Source: Mycolicibacterium chitae
GTDB taxonomy: Bacteria; Actinomycetota; Actinomycetes; Mycobacteriales; Mycobacteriaceae
Length of the DNA stretch: 64,000 bases
Direction of reading: 5' to 3'
NCBI RefSeq assembly: GCF_900637205.1
Contig: NZ_LR134355.1
Location: forward strand, 2,790,001-2,854,000
The translations under genes were made by a program, and so were the position numbers. Under the pieces are notes generated by a model, which worked only from the letters and a program-made list of their open reading frames with translations, had not been told where the DNA came from and made no database searches. How positions within the stretch are numbered: the stretch's first letter is position 1; each line of letters begins with the position of its first letter. Shown here one piece after another: positions 23,368-31,862 of this stretch.

Positions 23368-25464
23368 GTGCCAGACCTTTCTTCCGTCGTCACCGACAGC
23401 ATCACGCCGGTGGCCACCGCCGACCGCAGTGGAAATGCCCGGCGGGTAGAGCATTTCGCCTGGATCGACTTGCGTGGTGTTTCCGGCGATCTGCGGGATG
23501 CGGTGCTGCAGGCGGCCATCCACCACCGCATCGACGGCATCGTCTCCGACGACCTGGTCCTGCTCAGCGACCTCCCCCCGACCATCCGCCGCATCCTGGC
23601 CGTCACCGCCGACCACCAACCCGACGAACTGACCGACCTCACCGTCGACATCGTCTTGTCCACCAGCACCAACCACAACACCAACCCCCCATCGGGCCAG
23701 TCCCAATGGGGAACCGAACTCATCGTCTCCGACGCCACCACCCTGCAGACAGCCTGCAACGCCGTCCGCAGCACCCCCTGGACCGTCCTGACCTTCACCG
23801 ACCCCACCAAGATCCCCCTCGAAATCGTCATCGCCGCCGCCGAAAACTCCGGCGGACACACCGTCACCGTCGTCAACGACATCACCGACGCCGAAATCGT
23901 CAAACTCGTCCTCGAACACGGCTCCGACGGCCTCCTCCTGACCCCCACCAGCCCCGACGACGTCGCCACCCTCGCCCAAGTCGTCACCCACCGCCACCAC
24001 ACCATCCCCCTGGTCGAACTCACCGTCACCGGAATCGAACACATCGGCATGGGCGACCGCGCCTGCATCGACACCTGCTCACTACTCGAAACCGACGAAG
24101 GCTGCCTCATCGGCTCCTTCGCCAGCGGAATGTTCCTGTCCTGCAGCGAAACCCACCCCCTGCCCTACATGCCCACCCGCCCCTTCCGCTGGAACGCCGG
24201 CGCCGTGCACTCCTACGTCCTGATGCCCGACAACCGCACCCGCTACGTCTCCGAACTCCGCGCCGGACAACCCATCCTCGCCATCCGCAGCGACGGCACC
24301 GCCCGCGAAGTCCGCATCGGCCGAGTCAAAATCGAACGCCGCCCCCTACTCTCCATCACCGCCACCACCCCCGACGGAGCCACCATCAACGTCATCACCC
24401 AAGACGACTGGCACGTCCGACTCCTCGGACCCGGCGGCACCGTCAACAACGTCACCGAACTCAAAACCGGCGACCACCTCCTCGGCTACGTCCCCACCGA
24501 ATCACGCCACGTCGGACTGAGCTTCGTGCTGTGCTGCTTCACGTTTGCCCGCCGGGAGCAGCTGATCAAGGCTGCGGAGTCGGCGCTGGCCCAAACGGCA
24601 CCCGGCGAGAAGGTGATCGTGGTGGTCGACCACAATGACGAGCTCCAGGCCGATCTCGCCGCCGTCTTCGGCGACCGGGTCATTCTGTCCAACAACGTCT
24701 TCGAGCAAGGGGTCTCCGGTGCTCGAAATACCGGTACCCAGCTCGCCGACCAGGAGGTCGTCGTGTTCATCGACGATGACGCAGCGCTGCAGCCAGGCGC
24801 ACTTGCCGCGGTCCGGGCCGCCTTCGCCGACGAATCGGTGGTTTCGATCGGTGGCGCCATCGACGGCAACTGGGAGAACGGCGCGGCACCGGCTTGGTTC
24901 CCCGCGGAGTTCGGCTGGGTCGTCGGCTGCGACTACCGGGGGCTGCCCGATCACGGCGGCGCGCTCCGCAACCCGATCGGAGCCGCCATGGCGGTCCGGC
25001 GCGAGGCCCTGCACCAGATCAACGGGTTCTCCAGCGACCTCGGCCGGTACGGTGCGTTTCCCACCGGATGCGAGGAGACCCACATGGGTGTTCGCCTGCA
25101 ACGGGAGTTTCCCGACCACCGGATCGTCCGAAACACCGGATTCCGGGTCAGTCACTACGTCCCCGCCAACCGTGCGACCGTCAAGTACTTCACCCGACGC
25201 TGCTTCCAGGAGGGCCGCTCCAAATCCATCCTCACCCGGATGGCCGGCCAGCGCGACGCCCTGTCGAGTGAACGCAGCTACACCACCAAGATCCTCACCT
25301 CGGGACTGTGGCATGCCCGAGGCAATCCGGCCCGAGCCGCCGCCCTCGTCGGCGGATTCGCGCTCACCTGTGCGGGTTTCGCGCTCGGCCTGGTGCAGGC
25401 AGCACTGCTCGGAAGAACCCGGGTGGTCGCGGTCGGCACGGCACGTCAGGATCACGTTCGATGA
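23368..25464 (+). CDS. Fusion: GriH/dehydroquinate synthase II domain plus GT2 glycosyltransferase
   Basis: 698 residues from GTG 23368. Residues 1-384 are a 3-dehydroquinate synthase II / GriH domain with the signature GIEHIGMGDRACIDTCSLL. It uses the aldolase product to form a ring. At residue 385 the frame passes straight into a GT2 domain (SFVLCCFTFARREQL; FIDDDAALQPG with the metal-binding Asp at 469-471), ending in a membrane-like helix near 660-685. The cyclase has lost the last nine residues found in the second copy. The join falls exactly at the end of the 1,081-bp repeat, so it may be a recombination or assembly product. Confidence 0.75.
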   Translation: MPDLSSVVTDSITPVATADRSGNARRVEHFAWIDLRGVSGDLRDAVLQAAIHHRIDGIVSDDLVLLSDLPPTIRRILAVTADHQPDELTDLTVDIVLSTSTNHNTNPPSGQSQWGTELIVSDATTLQTACNAVRSTPWTVLTFTDPTKIPLEIVIAAAENSGGHTVTVVNDITDAEIVKLVLEHGSDGLLLTPTSPDDVATLAQVVTHRHHTIPLVELTVTGIEHIGMGDRACIDTCSLLETDEGCLIGSFASGMFLSCSETHPLPYMPTRPFRWNAGAVHSYVLMPDNRTRYVSELRAGQPILAIRSDGTAREVRIGRVKIERRPLLSITATTPDGATINVITQDDWHVRLLGPGGTVNNVTELKTGDHLLGYVPTESRHVGLSFVLCCFTFARREQLIKAAESALAQTAPGEKVIVVVDHNDELQADLAAVFGDRVILSNNVFEQGVSGARNTGTQLADQEVVVFIDDDAALQPGALAAVRAAFADESVVSIGGAIDGNWENGAAPAWFPAEFGWVVGCDYRGLPDHGGALRNPIGAAMAVRREALHQINGFSSDLGRYGAFPTGCEETHMGVRLQREFPDHRIVRNTGFRVSHYVPANRATVKYFTRRCFQEGRSKSILTRMAGQRDALSSERSYTTKILTSGLWHARGNPARAAALVGGFALTCAGFALGLVQAALLGRTRVVAVGTARQDHVR
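23439..24519 (+). repeat. 1,081-bp direct repeat, copy 1
   Basis: Reading base by base, I find no difference from 30752-31832. The sequence begins at CCGGCGGGTAGAGC and ends at GTCGGACTG. It covers nearly the whole GriH-like domain. Upstream, the two coding regions are similar but diverged (VVTDSITPVA against IVTDNITPAV); downstream they are unrelated. Confidence 0.95.
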
Positions 25465-26135
25465 CCAGGATCCTGACGGCATTGGCAGGCCCGCGAACCG
25501 CGCTGGTGGCCGCGCTGACAACCCTGTGCTTTTTCGCGGCCGAATGGGTCGTCTCGGCAACCTGGCGCGGCCACTACAGCTATCGGGAGGACCGGATCGG
25601 CCCCCTGGGCGTGGCGTTCTGCGGAACCGAGGGAACCTGGCCGTGCAGCGCCCTGTACCCAGTTCTCAACATCGCCACAGTGCTCACCGGACTCGCGATC
25701 ATCACTCTCGCGCTGTCCTGGATGGCCGCTCGGTCGGTCGCGGCCACCCACGGCGTGCTGCTGGCGGCCGCCGGCGCGGGCTTCGCAGTCTCCGGGATAT
25801 TCACCGAACAGGTGAGCTATCCGACGTATGCCACCGGCCTTGCGGTGTTCACTGTGCTGGGCCCCATCGCGATGCTGCTGATCGGTGCTTCCAACACCAC
25901 TCGACTTCCCGCCTCCGCCAAGCTGTTCGCCGCGGTGGTCGGACTGCTCGGCATCATCGCCCGCTTTGCCTACACCGGGCATTTCGTGACCCTCCTCGGT
26001 TCCGGCGGCACTGAACGCGTGGCGGTCTACTCGGTCCTCATCGCGGCGATCGTGTTGGGTGTCTCGGGTCGGCACGCTCGAACAGAGGTGACCATTCCGG
26101 AGTCGCCGGCCGAACTCGAAGCAGCCGAACCATGA
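25461..26135 (+). CDS. DUF998-like integral membrane protein
   Basis: 224 residues from ATG 25461, which overlaps the previous stop (ATGA). About six membrane helices are visible, with two Cys in the first outside loop (AFCGTEG and WPCSALY) and a short acidic cytoplasmic tail. The pattern resembles DUF998 proteins. Function is unknown; its place between a glycosyltransferase and a GH16 lipoprotein suggests a role in glycan transfer or export. Confidence 0.6.
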   Translation: MTRILTALAGPRTALVAALTTLCFFAAEWVVSATWRGHYSYREDRIGPLGVAFCGTEGTWPCSALYPVLNIATVLTGLAIITLALSWMAARSVAATHGVLLAAAGAGFAVSGIFTEQVSYPTYATGLAVFTVLGPIAMLLIGASNTTRLPASAKLFAAVVGLLGIIARFAYTGHFVTLLGSGGTERVAVYSVLIAAIVLGVSGRHARTEVTIPESPAELEAAEP

Positions 26136-26965
26136 TTCGGGCTCGGGGACCCTGGCGACGGCCGTATGCCCGGCTCGCCGTGATCGCCACCGTGTTGTTG
26201 GCCGCGGGTTGCGTCCTACCATCGCTCGTCGGCCACGCCGACGATGCCCGGGACAGCTTTGTGTTCGCCGAAGAGTTCGACGGACCGGCGGGCCCCCTGC
26301 CGGACGGCCCCTGGCAGTTCGCGATCGGTGGCGGCGGTTGGGGCAACCAGGAGATGCAGGAGTACACCGACGATCCGGCGAATGTCGGCCTCGACGGCGA
26401 CGGCCACCTGGCCATCACCGCGCGCCGCGACGCGGCCGGAGTCATCACTTCGGCGCGGCTGTTCACCCAGGATTCCTTCGAATTCACCCGAGGGCGGGCC
26501 GAGGCGCGCATCGCGCTGCCGGCGGGCACCGGCCTGCATCCCGCATTCTGGTTGCTCGGCGCCAACATCGACGAGGTCGGCTGGCCGGCTGCCGGGGAGA
26601 TCGACGTCATCGAGACGCTGAACGACGCCACCGAGTACCACACGGGTGTGCACGCGCCGCAGACCGGATCGGAACGCGGACAACAGATCTCGGGCAGCGG
26701 CCCGGTCCCGTTCCCGCTCGCCGGCGAATTTCGTACCTACTGGGTGGAACGCACGCCCGGGCGGATAGTCACCGGTGTCGACGACGTCACCCTGGTCACC
26801 ATCACCGAGTACAACCTGGAACCCGGCACGAGTTGGGTGTTCGACCAGCCGTTCTTTCTGTTGTTGAACCTTGCCGTCGGTGGCGAATGGCCCGGGCAGG
26901 CGGACGACACCACCCCATTTCCGGTCACGATGCTCGTTGACTGGGTACGAGTGAGGAATATCTGA
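26132..26965 (+). CDS. GH16 family glycanase/transglycosylase, lipoprotein
   Basis: 277 residues from ATG 26132, overlapping the previous stop by four bases. The signal peptide ends in a lipobox LAAGC (Cys27). The GH16 beta-jelly-roll follows, with the catalytic ExDxxE as GEIDVIE (Glu156, Asp158, Glu161) and upstream GRAEARIALPAGTGLHPAFW. The family cleaves or transfers beta-1,3/1,4-glucans and galactans. It is a close paralogue of the gene at 36707-37576 at the other end of the locus. Confidence 0.9.
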   Translation: MIRARGPWRRPYARLAVIATVLLAAGCVLPSLVGHADDARDSFVFAEEFDGPAGPLPDGPWQFAIGGGGWGNQEMQEYTDDPANVGLDGDGHLAITARRDAAGVITSARLFTQDSFEFTRGRAEARIALPAGTGLHPAFWLLGANIDEVGWPAAGEIDVIETLNDATEYHTGVHAPQTGSERGQQISGSGPVPFPLAGEFRTYWVERTPGRIVTGVDDVTLVTITEYNLEPGTSWVFDQPFFLLLNLAVGGEWPGQADDTTPFPVTMLVDWVRVRNI

Positions 26966-28260
26966 TGATCCGCGAACTTGCAGCGGCGATGCCCAGCAAC
27001 GGTGCGCCCGACGGCAGCCCCCACGCGCGCTGGGTCGGCTGGCTCGAGGTCACTGCCGACGACCGGGCCCGCGGCCAGGTGGAGGTGCGCCCCGTCGGCG
27101 CCGATCACTACCGGAAGGCGCGCGTCCTGTTGCGCGACGACCTGGATCTGCTCGACTTCGTCGAGGCCGAGATCGTCGACGGCACCGTCACGCTGCCGAT
27201 ACCCACTGAACCTACTACCCGGGAAAAGTCTGATCCCGCTGTGGCGCTGCCTATTTCGGTGGTCGTGTGCACCCGGGATCGCCCGCAGGACCTGGCCCAT
27301 GCGCTGGCCTCGATCACCGCGCTGGATTACCCGGAGTTCGAGGTGGTGGTCGTGGACAATGCGCCGCCCGACGACAAGACCGCACGGGTGATCGCCGAGC
27401 TCGCCGACCCGCGGGTGCGCCGCGTCGTCGAACCCAAGCCGGGGCTGTCCAACGCTCGCAACACGGGAGTCGGCGCCGCCCGCCACGAGATCGTGGCTTT
27501 CACCGACGACGATGTGGTCGTAGACCCCCACTGGTTACGCGCTCTCGCCAGAGGATTCGCCCGGAACCCGGACGCTGCGTGCATCTGCGGCCTGGTCCCC
27601 AGCGGTGAACTCCGGACCGCGGCCCAAGCCTATTTCGACCAACGCGTGTCGTGGGCATCCACACTGGTGCCCACCCGTTTCTCGATGGACGACCAGCCCG
27701 CGGGCGTCCCGCTGTTCCCCTTTCAGGTGGGTCGCTACGGAACCGGCGCGAACTTCGCGATCAAACGGGCCGAGGCCATCGAGATGGGCGGATTCGACGA
27801 GGCGTTGGGGGCCGGCTCGCCGACCCGGGGCGGTGAGGACATCGATATGTTCTATCGACTCGTCATGGCCGGCCGCGTCTTGGTCAACGATCCCGCGGCG
27901 ATCGTCTGGCATCGACACCGTGCTGAAGCGTCGACCCTGTTGGAGCAGGCCACGGGCTACGGCGTGGGTTTCGGCGCCTGGGCCACAAAGGTGATGCTCG
28001 ACCGCGACGGTCGCCGCCTTGCCTTCACGGTCGCTCGCCGGCGACTGCGCGACACCGCGGATCGCGGGCTTGCCTACGGTGCGATCGCTGCGCCCAAGAG
28101 CGAGTTCAACGGCATGGTCCCCCGTCGAGTAGGCGCTACCGAGATCTTCTCCGTACTGGGCGGCCCGTGGGCGCTGTGGCGCGGGCGGCGCCAGGGCCGC
28201 CGCCCTGTTCCGCTCGCCGCTACCGCCGGCGCTGCGCACTCATCCCTGAACCGGGCGTGA
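26965..28260 (+). CDS. GT2 family glycosyltransferase with N-terminal extension
   Basis: A 431-residue protein whose ATG shares one base with the previous stop. The first ~90 residues are a separate small domain (WVGWLEVTADDRARGQVEVR). The GT2 core starts at LPISVVVCTRDRPQDLAHAL, with AFTDDDVVVDPHWL as the DxD site and GGEDIDMFYRL as the acceptor/catalytic segment. No membrane anchor is evident. It probably adds a sugar to the locus glycan; donor and acceptor are unknown. Confidence 0.85.
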   Translation: MIRELAAAMPSNGAPDGSPHARWVGWLEVTADDRARGQVEVRPVGADHYRKARVLLRDDLDLLDFVEAEIVDGTVTLPIPTEPTTREKSDPAVALPISVVVCTRDRPQDLAHALASITALDYPEFEVVVVDNAPPDDKTARVIAELADPRVRRVVEPKPGLSNARNTGVGAARHEIVAFTDDDVVVDPHWLRALARGFARNPDAACICGLVPSGELRTAAQAYFDQRVSWASTLVPTRFSMDDQPAGVPLFPFQVGRYGTGANFAIKRAEAIEMGGFDEALGAGSPTRGGEDIDMFYRLVMAGRVLVNDPAAIVWHRHRAEASTLLEQATGYGVGFGAWATKVMLDRDGRRLAFTVARRRLRDTADRGLAYGAIAAPKSEFNGMVPRRVGATEIFSVLGGPWALWRGRRQGRRPVPLAATAGAAHSSLNRA

Positions 28261-30470
28261 TGAGCACCAGCATCCAACTAGCCAGTACCCAACCAGCACT
28301 GAGCACTCCCGTCGAACCGAGCACCGACGTGGTGCACGTGCCGGCCGTTGCCGATCAGCCACGCCTACGGGTCTCGGGTCGACCCGCCGACCTCGCCGCC
28401 GTCGGAGCGGTTCTGGGTCTGTTCGCCTTGATCCCGTTGCCGCCGTGGCTGAGCGCTCTGCTGCTGGCCGGTTTCATCGCCGTCGCGCCCGGTGCGGCGA
28501 TCCTGAGCTGGGTCAGCGTCCCCGTCCGCGGCCGCGCTGGGGTGACCCTCGCCTTGGGTATGTCCGCGGTGACGCTCGTGACCGTGGGCGCCATGTGGTC
28601 CTACCGGTGGGATCCCCACGGGATCCTCGTGGTCGGCGTCGTCGCAGTCCTGGGCAGCAGCGGACTGTGGTACCACCGCAACGGCTGGCCGGGCGTGCCC
28701 ACCATGGAGTCGCTGCGCAGCACGGTCAAAGTACCTGCGGTACGGCTGAATTCCTCGCTCGTGCTGAGCATCATCGCGCTGACGGTCTGGGCCGTCAGTG
28801 TGCCGGGCCTACCCGGCGTCGATGCCAGCCTCTACGGCCTGCTGTTCTCCGGAACCGGACCGTTGATCGGTGTCGCCATCATGCTGACGACGGTGTCCTT
28901 CGCCTTGGCCATCCGCGCCCGTCAACTGGCCGCGGCAGTGTTCGCACTTGGCAGCGCGATCACGGTCTCCCGCGTCACCACCTTCGTCGCGACCGAAATA
29001 CCGCTCTATGACTGGACGTACAAGCACATCGCGGTGGTGGACTACATCCAGCAGCACGGTCTGATCATGCCGCCCGGAACCGACATCTATACCAAGTGGC
29101 CGTCCTTCTTCGTCGCCATGACCTGGTTCTGCGATGTCACCGGCCTCGATCCGACGACCCTCGCGCACGTCTGGACGCCGGTCATTCACATCCTGATCTC
29201 GGTGGTCGTCTACAGCGCGGCACGGGCCTTCGGATTCAGTCCCCTGGTGGCAATAGCCGCCGCCTTCGTCATCGAGATCGTGAACTGGGTCGGCCAGGAC
29301 TACTTCTCGCCGCAGTCCTGGGCCCTGGTGATGGCGATCGGACTGCTGACGCTCCTCATCAGATCCCGCGAGCATCGAACGGCCGGGATCCTTGCCATCC
29401 TTCCGTTCGTGGCCATCGTGCCCACCCATCAGTTGACGCCGTACTGGCTGCTGCTGGTCACCGCCTTGCTCATGATCGCCAAGCGGGTCCGACCGTGGTG
29501 GATCCTGCTGGTGATGGCCGCCGTTGCCGGCGGATACCTGCTGATGAATCTGGAAGCGGTGGCCCCGTACGGATTGCTCTCCGGCACCAGTCCCGTCAAG
29601 AACGCCGAGAGCAATCTGGGCGACGCGGTCGGCACCCCGGCGAGTTGGTTCACCTCCGCGGTGTGTCGTTCGGTGTCGGCGGCAGTGTTCCTGATCGCGC
29701 TCGGAGCCGCCTGGTGGCTGCGCAGAAATGGTCGGCCGGTGCTGGTTTCAGCCATCCTGGCGTTCTGTCCCCTGCTGATGCTCCTCGGCATGAGCTACGG
29801 CGGCGAGGCCATCTTCCGGGTCTACCTGTACAGCCTGTTGGGCTTGGGATTCCTCATCGCTCCCCTGCTGGTGTGGGCGCTCGAGCGGCCGGCGCGGGGC
29901 CGCATCGCGCTACCTGCCGTCGCCGCAACCTTAGGGATGGCCGTGATCTCGCTGGCCAGTCTGAATTCCTTTGTGGCGCTGTGGCCCTTCGTCTACGAAA
30001 CCAAGCACCAGATCGCGCTCATGGAGCAAATCACCGCCGACGCTCGACCCGGGACCCGCATCATGATGATGCATCCCAGCGGTATGCCCGCCCGGATCGG
30101 CGCACCCTATGCCGAGCAGACGTTGAAGTTCCCGGACTTCGACAAGCCGATCAGTATGGACCTGGGTAGGGACCGGGCGAAATTCCCGACCCGGGAACAG
30201 TTGGGCGACCTGGAGTGGAATGTCGAGCAGCATCCTTTCGACACCTACATGATCTTCAGCGAGCAGTCGCAGCGGGCCATCGAGTATTACCGTCGATACC
30301 GGCCCGAAGGGGTGGCCGAGTTCCGGGAGTACCTGGACGCCTCCCCGAAGTGGGAGGCCGTGTACCGCGACGGGGAAACCGTCATCTACCTCCATGCCGG
30401 CTCCGGCGAGGAATGGTGGAACTGGGTCGCGCCCGAGCAGAACGACGCGCTCGGGATCGGGGGTAGCTGA
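28260..30470 (+). CDS. Polytopic membrane protein, GT-C-like
   Basis: 736 residues from ATG 28260, one base overlapping the previous stop. After a ~45-residue cytoplasmic head there are about 14 membrane segments, then a ~130-residue soluble C-terminal domain (from about MEQITADARPGTRIMMMHP). The large loop with ATEIPLYDWTYKHIAVVDYI and acidic residues, together with the layout, suggests a GT-C glycosyltransferase or Wzy-type polymerase. I cannot assign a family with certainty. Confidence 0.6.
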   Translation: MSTSIQLASTQPALSTPVEPSTDVVHVPAVADQPRLRVSGRPADLAAVGAVLGLFALIPLPPWLSALLLAGFIAVAPGAAILSWVSVPVRGRAGVTLALGMSAVTLVTVGAMWSYRWDPHGILVVGVVAVLGSSGLWYHRNGWPGVPTMESLRSTVKVPAVRLNSSLVLSIIALTVWAVSVPGLPGVDASLYGLLFSGTGPLIGVAIMLTTVSFALAIRARQLAAAVFALGSAITVSRVTTFVATEIPLYDWTYKHIAVVDYIQQHGLIMPPGTDIYTKWPSFFVAMTWFCDVTGLDPTTLAHVWTPVIHILISVVVYSAARAFGFSPLVAIAAAFVIEIVNWVGQDYFSPQSWALVMAIGLLTLLIRSREHRTAGILAILPFVAIVPTHQLTPYWLLLVTALLMIAKRVRPWWILLVMAAVAGGYLLMNLEAVAPYGLLSGTSPVKNAESNLGDAVGTPASWFTSAVCRSVSAAVFLIALGAAWWLRRNGRPVLVSAILAFCPLLMLLGMSYGGEAIFRVYLYSLLGLGFLIAPLLVWALERPARGRIALPAVAATLGMAVISLASLNSFVALWPFVYETKHQIALMEQITADARPGTRIMMMHPSGMPARIGAPYAEQTLKFPDFDKPISMDLGRDRAKFPTREQLGDLEWNVEQHPFDTYMIFSEQSQRAIEYYRRYRPEGVAEFREYLDASPKWEAVYRDGETVIYLHAGSGEEWWNWVAPEQNDALGIGGS

Positions 30471-30689
30471 TGGACTTCCGATCCGGCGACTCCCCTGCGG
30501 CCAGCGTCGTGGCGGTACGCACCCGGCACAACACCTGCACCTGCAGCAGTTCTCCGCCGTCGTGTGGGTTAGGCTCGGAAGGCTGTTGGTCGCCCCTCGA
30601 GGGCCCAGCGCCGTGATTCGCCGGCGCCGCGCAGAGATTCGAAACAGACTGACAATGACCAACTTTCATCATCTAAGAGGACCCAGTTC
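30471..30689. other. 219-base gap before the second GriH-like gene
   Basis: The only real gap in an otherwise overlapping operon. It holds a possible -10 element (TAGGCT near 30572) and a good AGAGGA ribosome-binding site at about 30677. No IdeR-like box with a good score was found. A second promoter here is possible. Confidence 0.4.
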
Positions 30690-31862
30690 ATGAGCGACGT
30701 ATCCGATATCGTGACCGACAACATCACTCCCGCCGTAGGCAACGGCGAGGGCCGGCGGGTAGAGCATTTCGCCTGGATCGACTTGCGTGGTGTTTCCGGC
30801 GATCTGCGGGATGCGGTGCTGCAGGCGGCCATCCACCACCGCATCGACGGCATCGTCTCCGACGACCTGGTCCTGCTCAGCGACCTCCCCCCGACCATCC
30901 GCCGCATCCTGGCCGTCACCGCCGACCACCAACCCGACGAACTGACCGACCTCACCGTCGACATCGTCTTGTCCACCAGCACCAACCACAACACCAACCC
31001 CCCATCGGGCCAGTCCCAATGGGGAACCGAACTCATCGTCTCCGACGCCACCACCCTGCAGACAGCCTGCAACGCCGTCCGCAGCACCCCCTGGACCGTC
31101 CTGACCTTCACCGACCCCACCAAGATCCCCCTCGAAATCGTCATCGCCGCCGCCGAAAACTCCGGCGGACACACCGTCACCGTCGTCAACGACATCACCG
31201 ACGCCGAAATCGTCAAACTCGTCCTCGAACACGGCTCCGACGGCCTCCTCCTGACCCCCACCAGCCCCGACGACGTCGCCACCCTCGCCCAAGTCGTCAC
31301 CCACCGCCACCACACCATCCCCCTGGTCGAACTCACCGTCACCGGAATCGAACACATCGGCATGGGCGACCGCGCCTGCATCGACACCTGCTCACTACTC
31401 GAAACCGACGAAGGCTGCCTCATCGGCTCCTTCGCCAGCGGAATGTTCCTGTCCTGCAGCGAAACCCACCCCCTGCCCTACATGCCCACCCGCCCCTTCC
31501 GCTGGAACGCCGGCGCCGTGCACTCCTACGTCCTGATGCCCGACAACCGCACCCGCTACGTCTCCGAACTCCGCGCCGGACAACCCATCCTCGCCATCCG
31601 CAGCGACGGCACCGCCCGCGAAGTCCGCATCGGCCGAGTCAAAATCGAACGCCGCCCCCTACTCTCCATCACCGCCACCACCCCCGACGGAGCCACCATC
31701 AACGTCATCACCCAAGACGACTGGCACGTCCGACTCCTCGGACCCGGCGGCACCGTCAACAACGTCACCGAACTCAAAACCGGCGACCACCTCCTCGGCT
31801 ACGTCCCCACCGAATCACGCCACGTCGGACTGCCCATCACTGAGTTCTGTGACGAACGCTGA
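30690..31862 (+). CDS. 3-dehydroquinate synthase II / GriH family cyclase
   Basis: 390 residues from ATG 30690. Residues 22-381 are identical to the cyclase part of the fusion at 23368. The C-terminus, GRH-type ESRHVGLPITEFCDER, fits the natural end of this family, so this looks like the intact enzyme. The family oxidises and cyclises aldolase products with NAD (archaeal AroB') or forms 3-amino-4-hydroxybenzoate (GriH). The end of the gene overlaps the GTG start of the flippase-NRPS gene by 14 bases. Confidence 0.87.
   Translation: MSDVSDIVTDNITPAVGNGEGRRVEHFAWIDLRGVSGDLRDAVLQAAIHHRIDGIVSDDLVLLSDLPPTIRRILAVTADHQPDELTDLTVDIVLSTSTNHNTNPPSGQSQWGTELIVSDATTLQTACNAVRSTPWTVLTFTDPTKIPLEIVIAAAENSGGHTVTVVNDITDAEIVKLVLEHGSDGLLLTPTSPDDVATLAQVVTHRHHTIPLVELTVTGIEHIGMGDRACIDTCSLLETDEGCLIGSFASGMFLSCSETHPLPYMPTRPFRWNAGAVHSYVLMPDNRTRYVSELRAGQPILAIRSDGTAREVRIGRVKIERRPLLSITATTPDGATINVITQDDWHVRLLGPGGTVNNVTELKTGDHLLGYVPTESRHVGLPITEFCDER
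30752..31832 (+). repeat. 1,081-bp direct repeat, copy 2
   Basis: Identical in reading to 23439-24519, in the same direction, offset 7,313 bases. From about 150 bases into the repeat to its end, codon use is almost all C-ending, with GAA, CAA and AAA preferred. That contrasts with the GAG/CAG/GCG-rich genes around it. Recombination between the copies would remove the GT2 domain, DUF998-like, GH16, second GT2 and GT-C-like genes. Confidence 0.95.

Noticed and set aside
30471..30689. Iron box around GGGTTAGGCTCGGAAGGCTG
   Set aside because: Only the left half resembles the IdeR consensus; the right half does not match.
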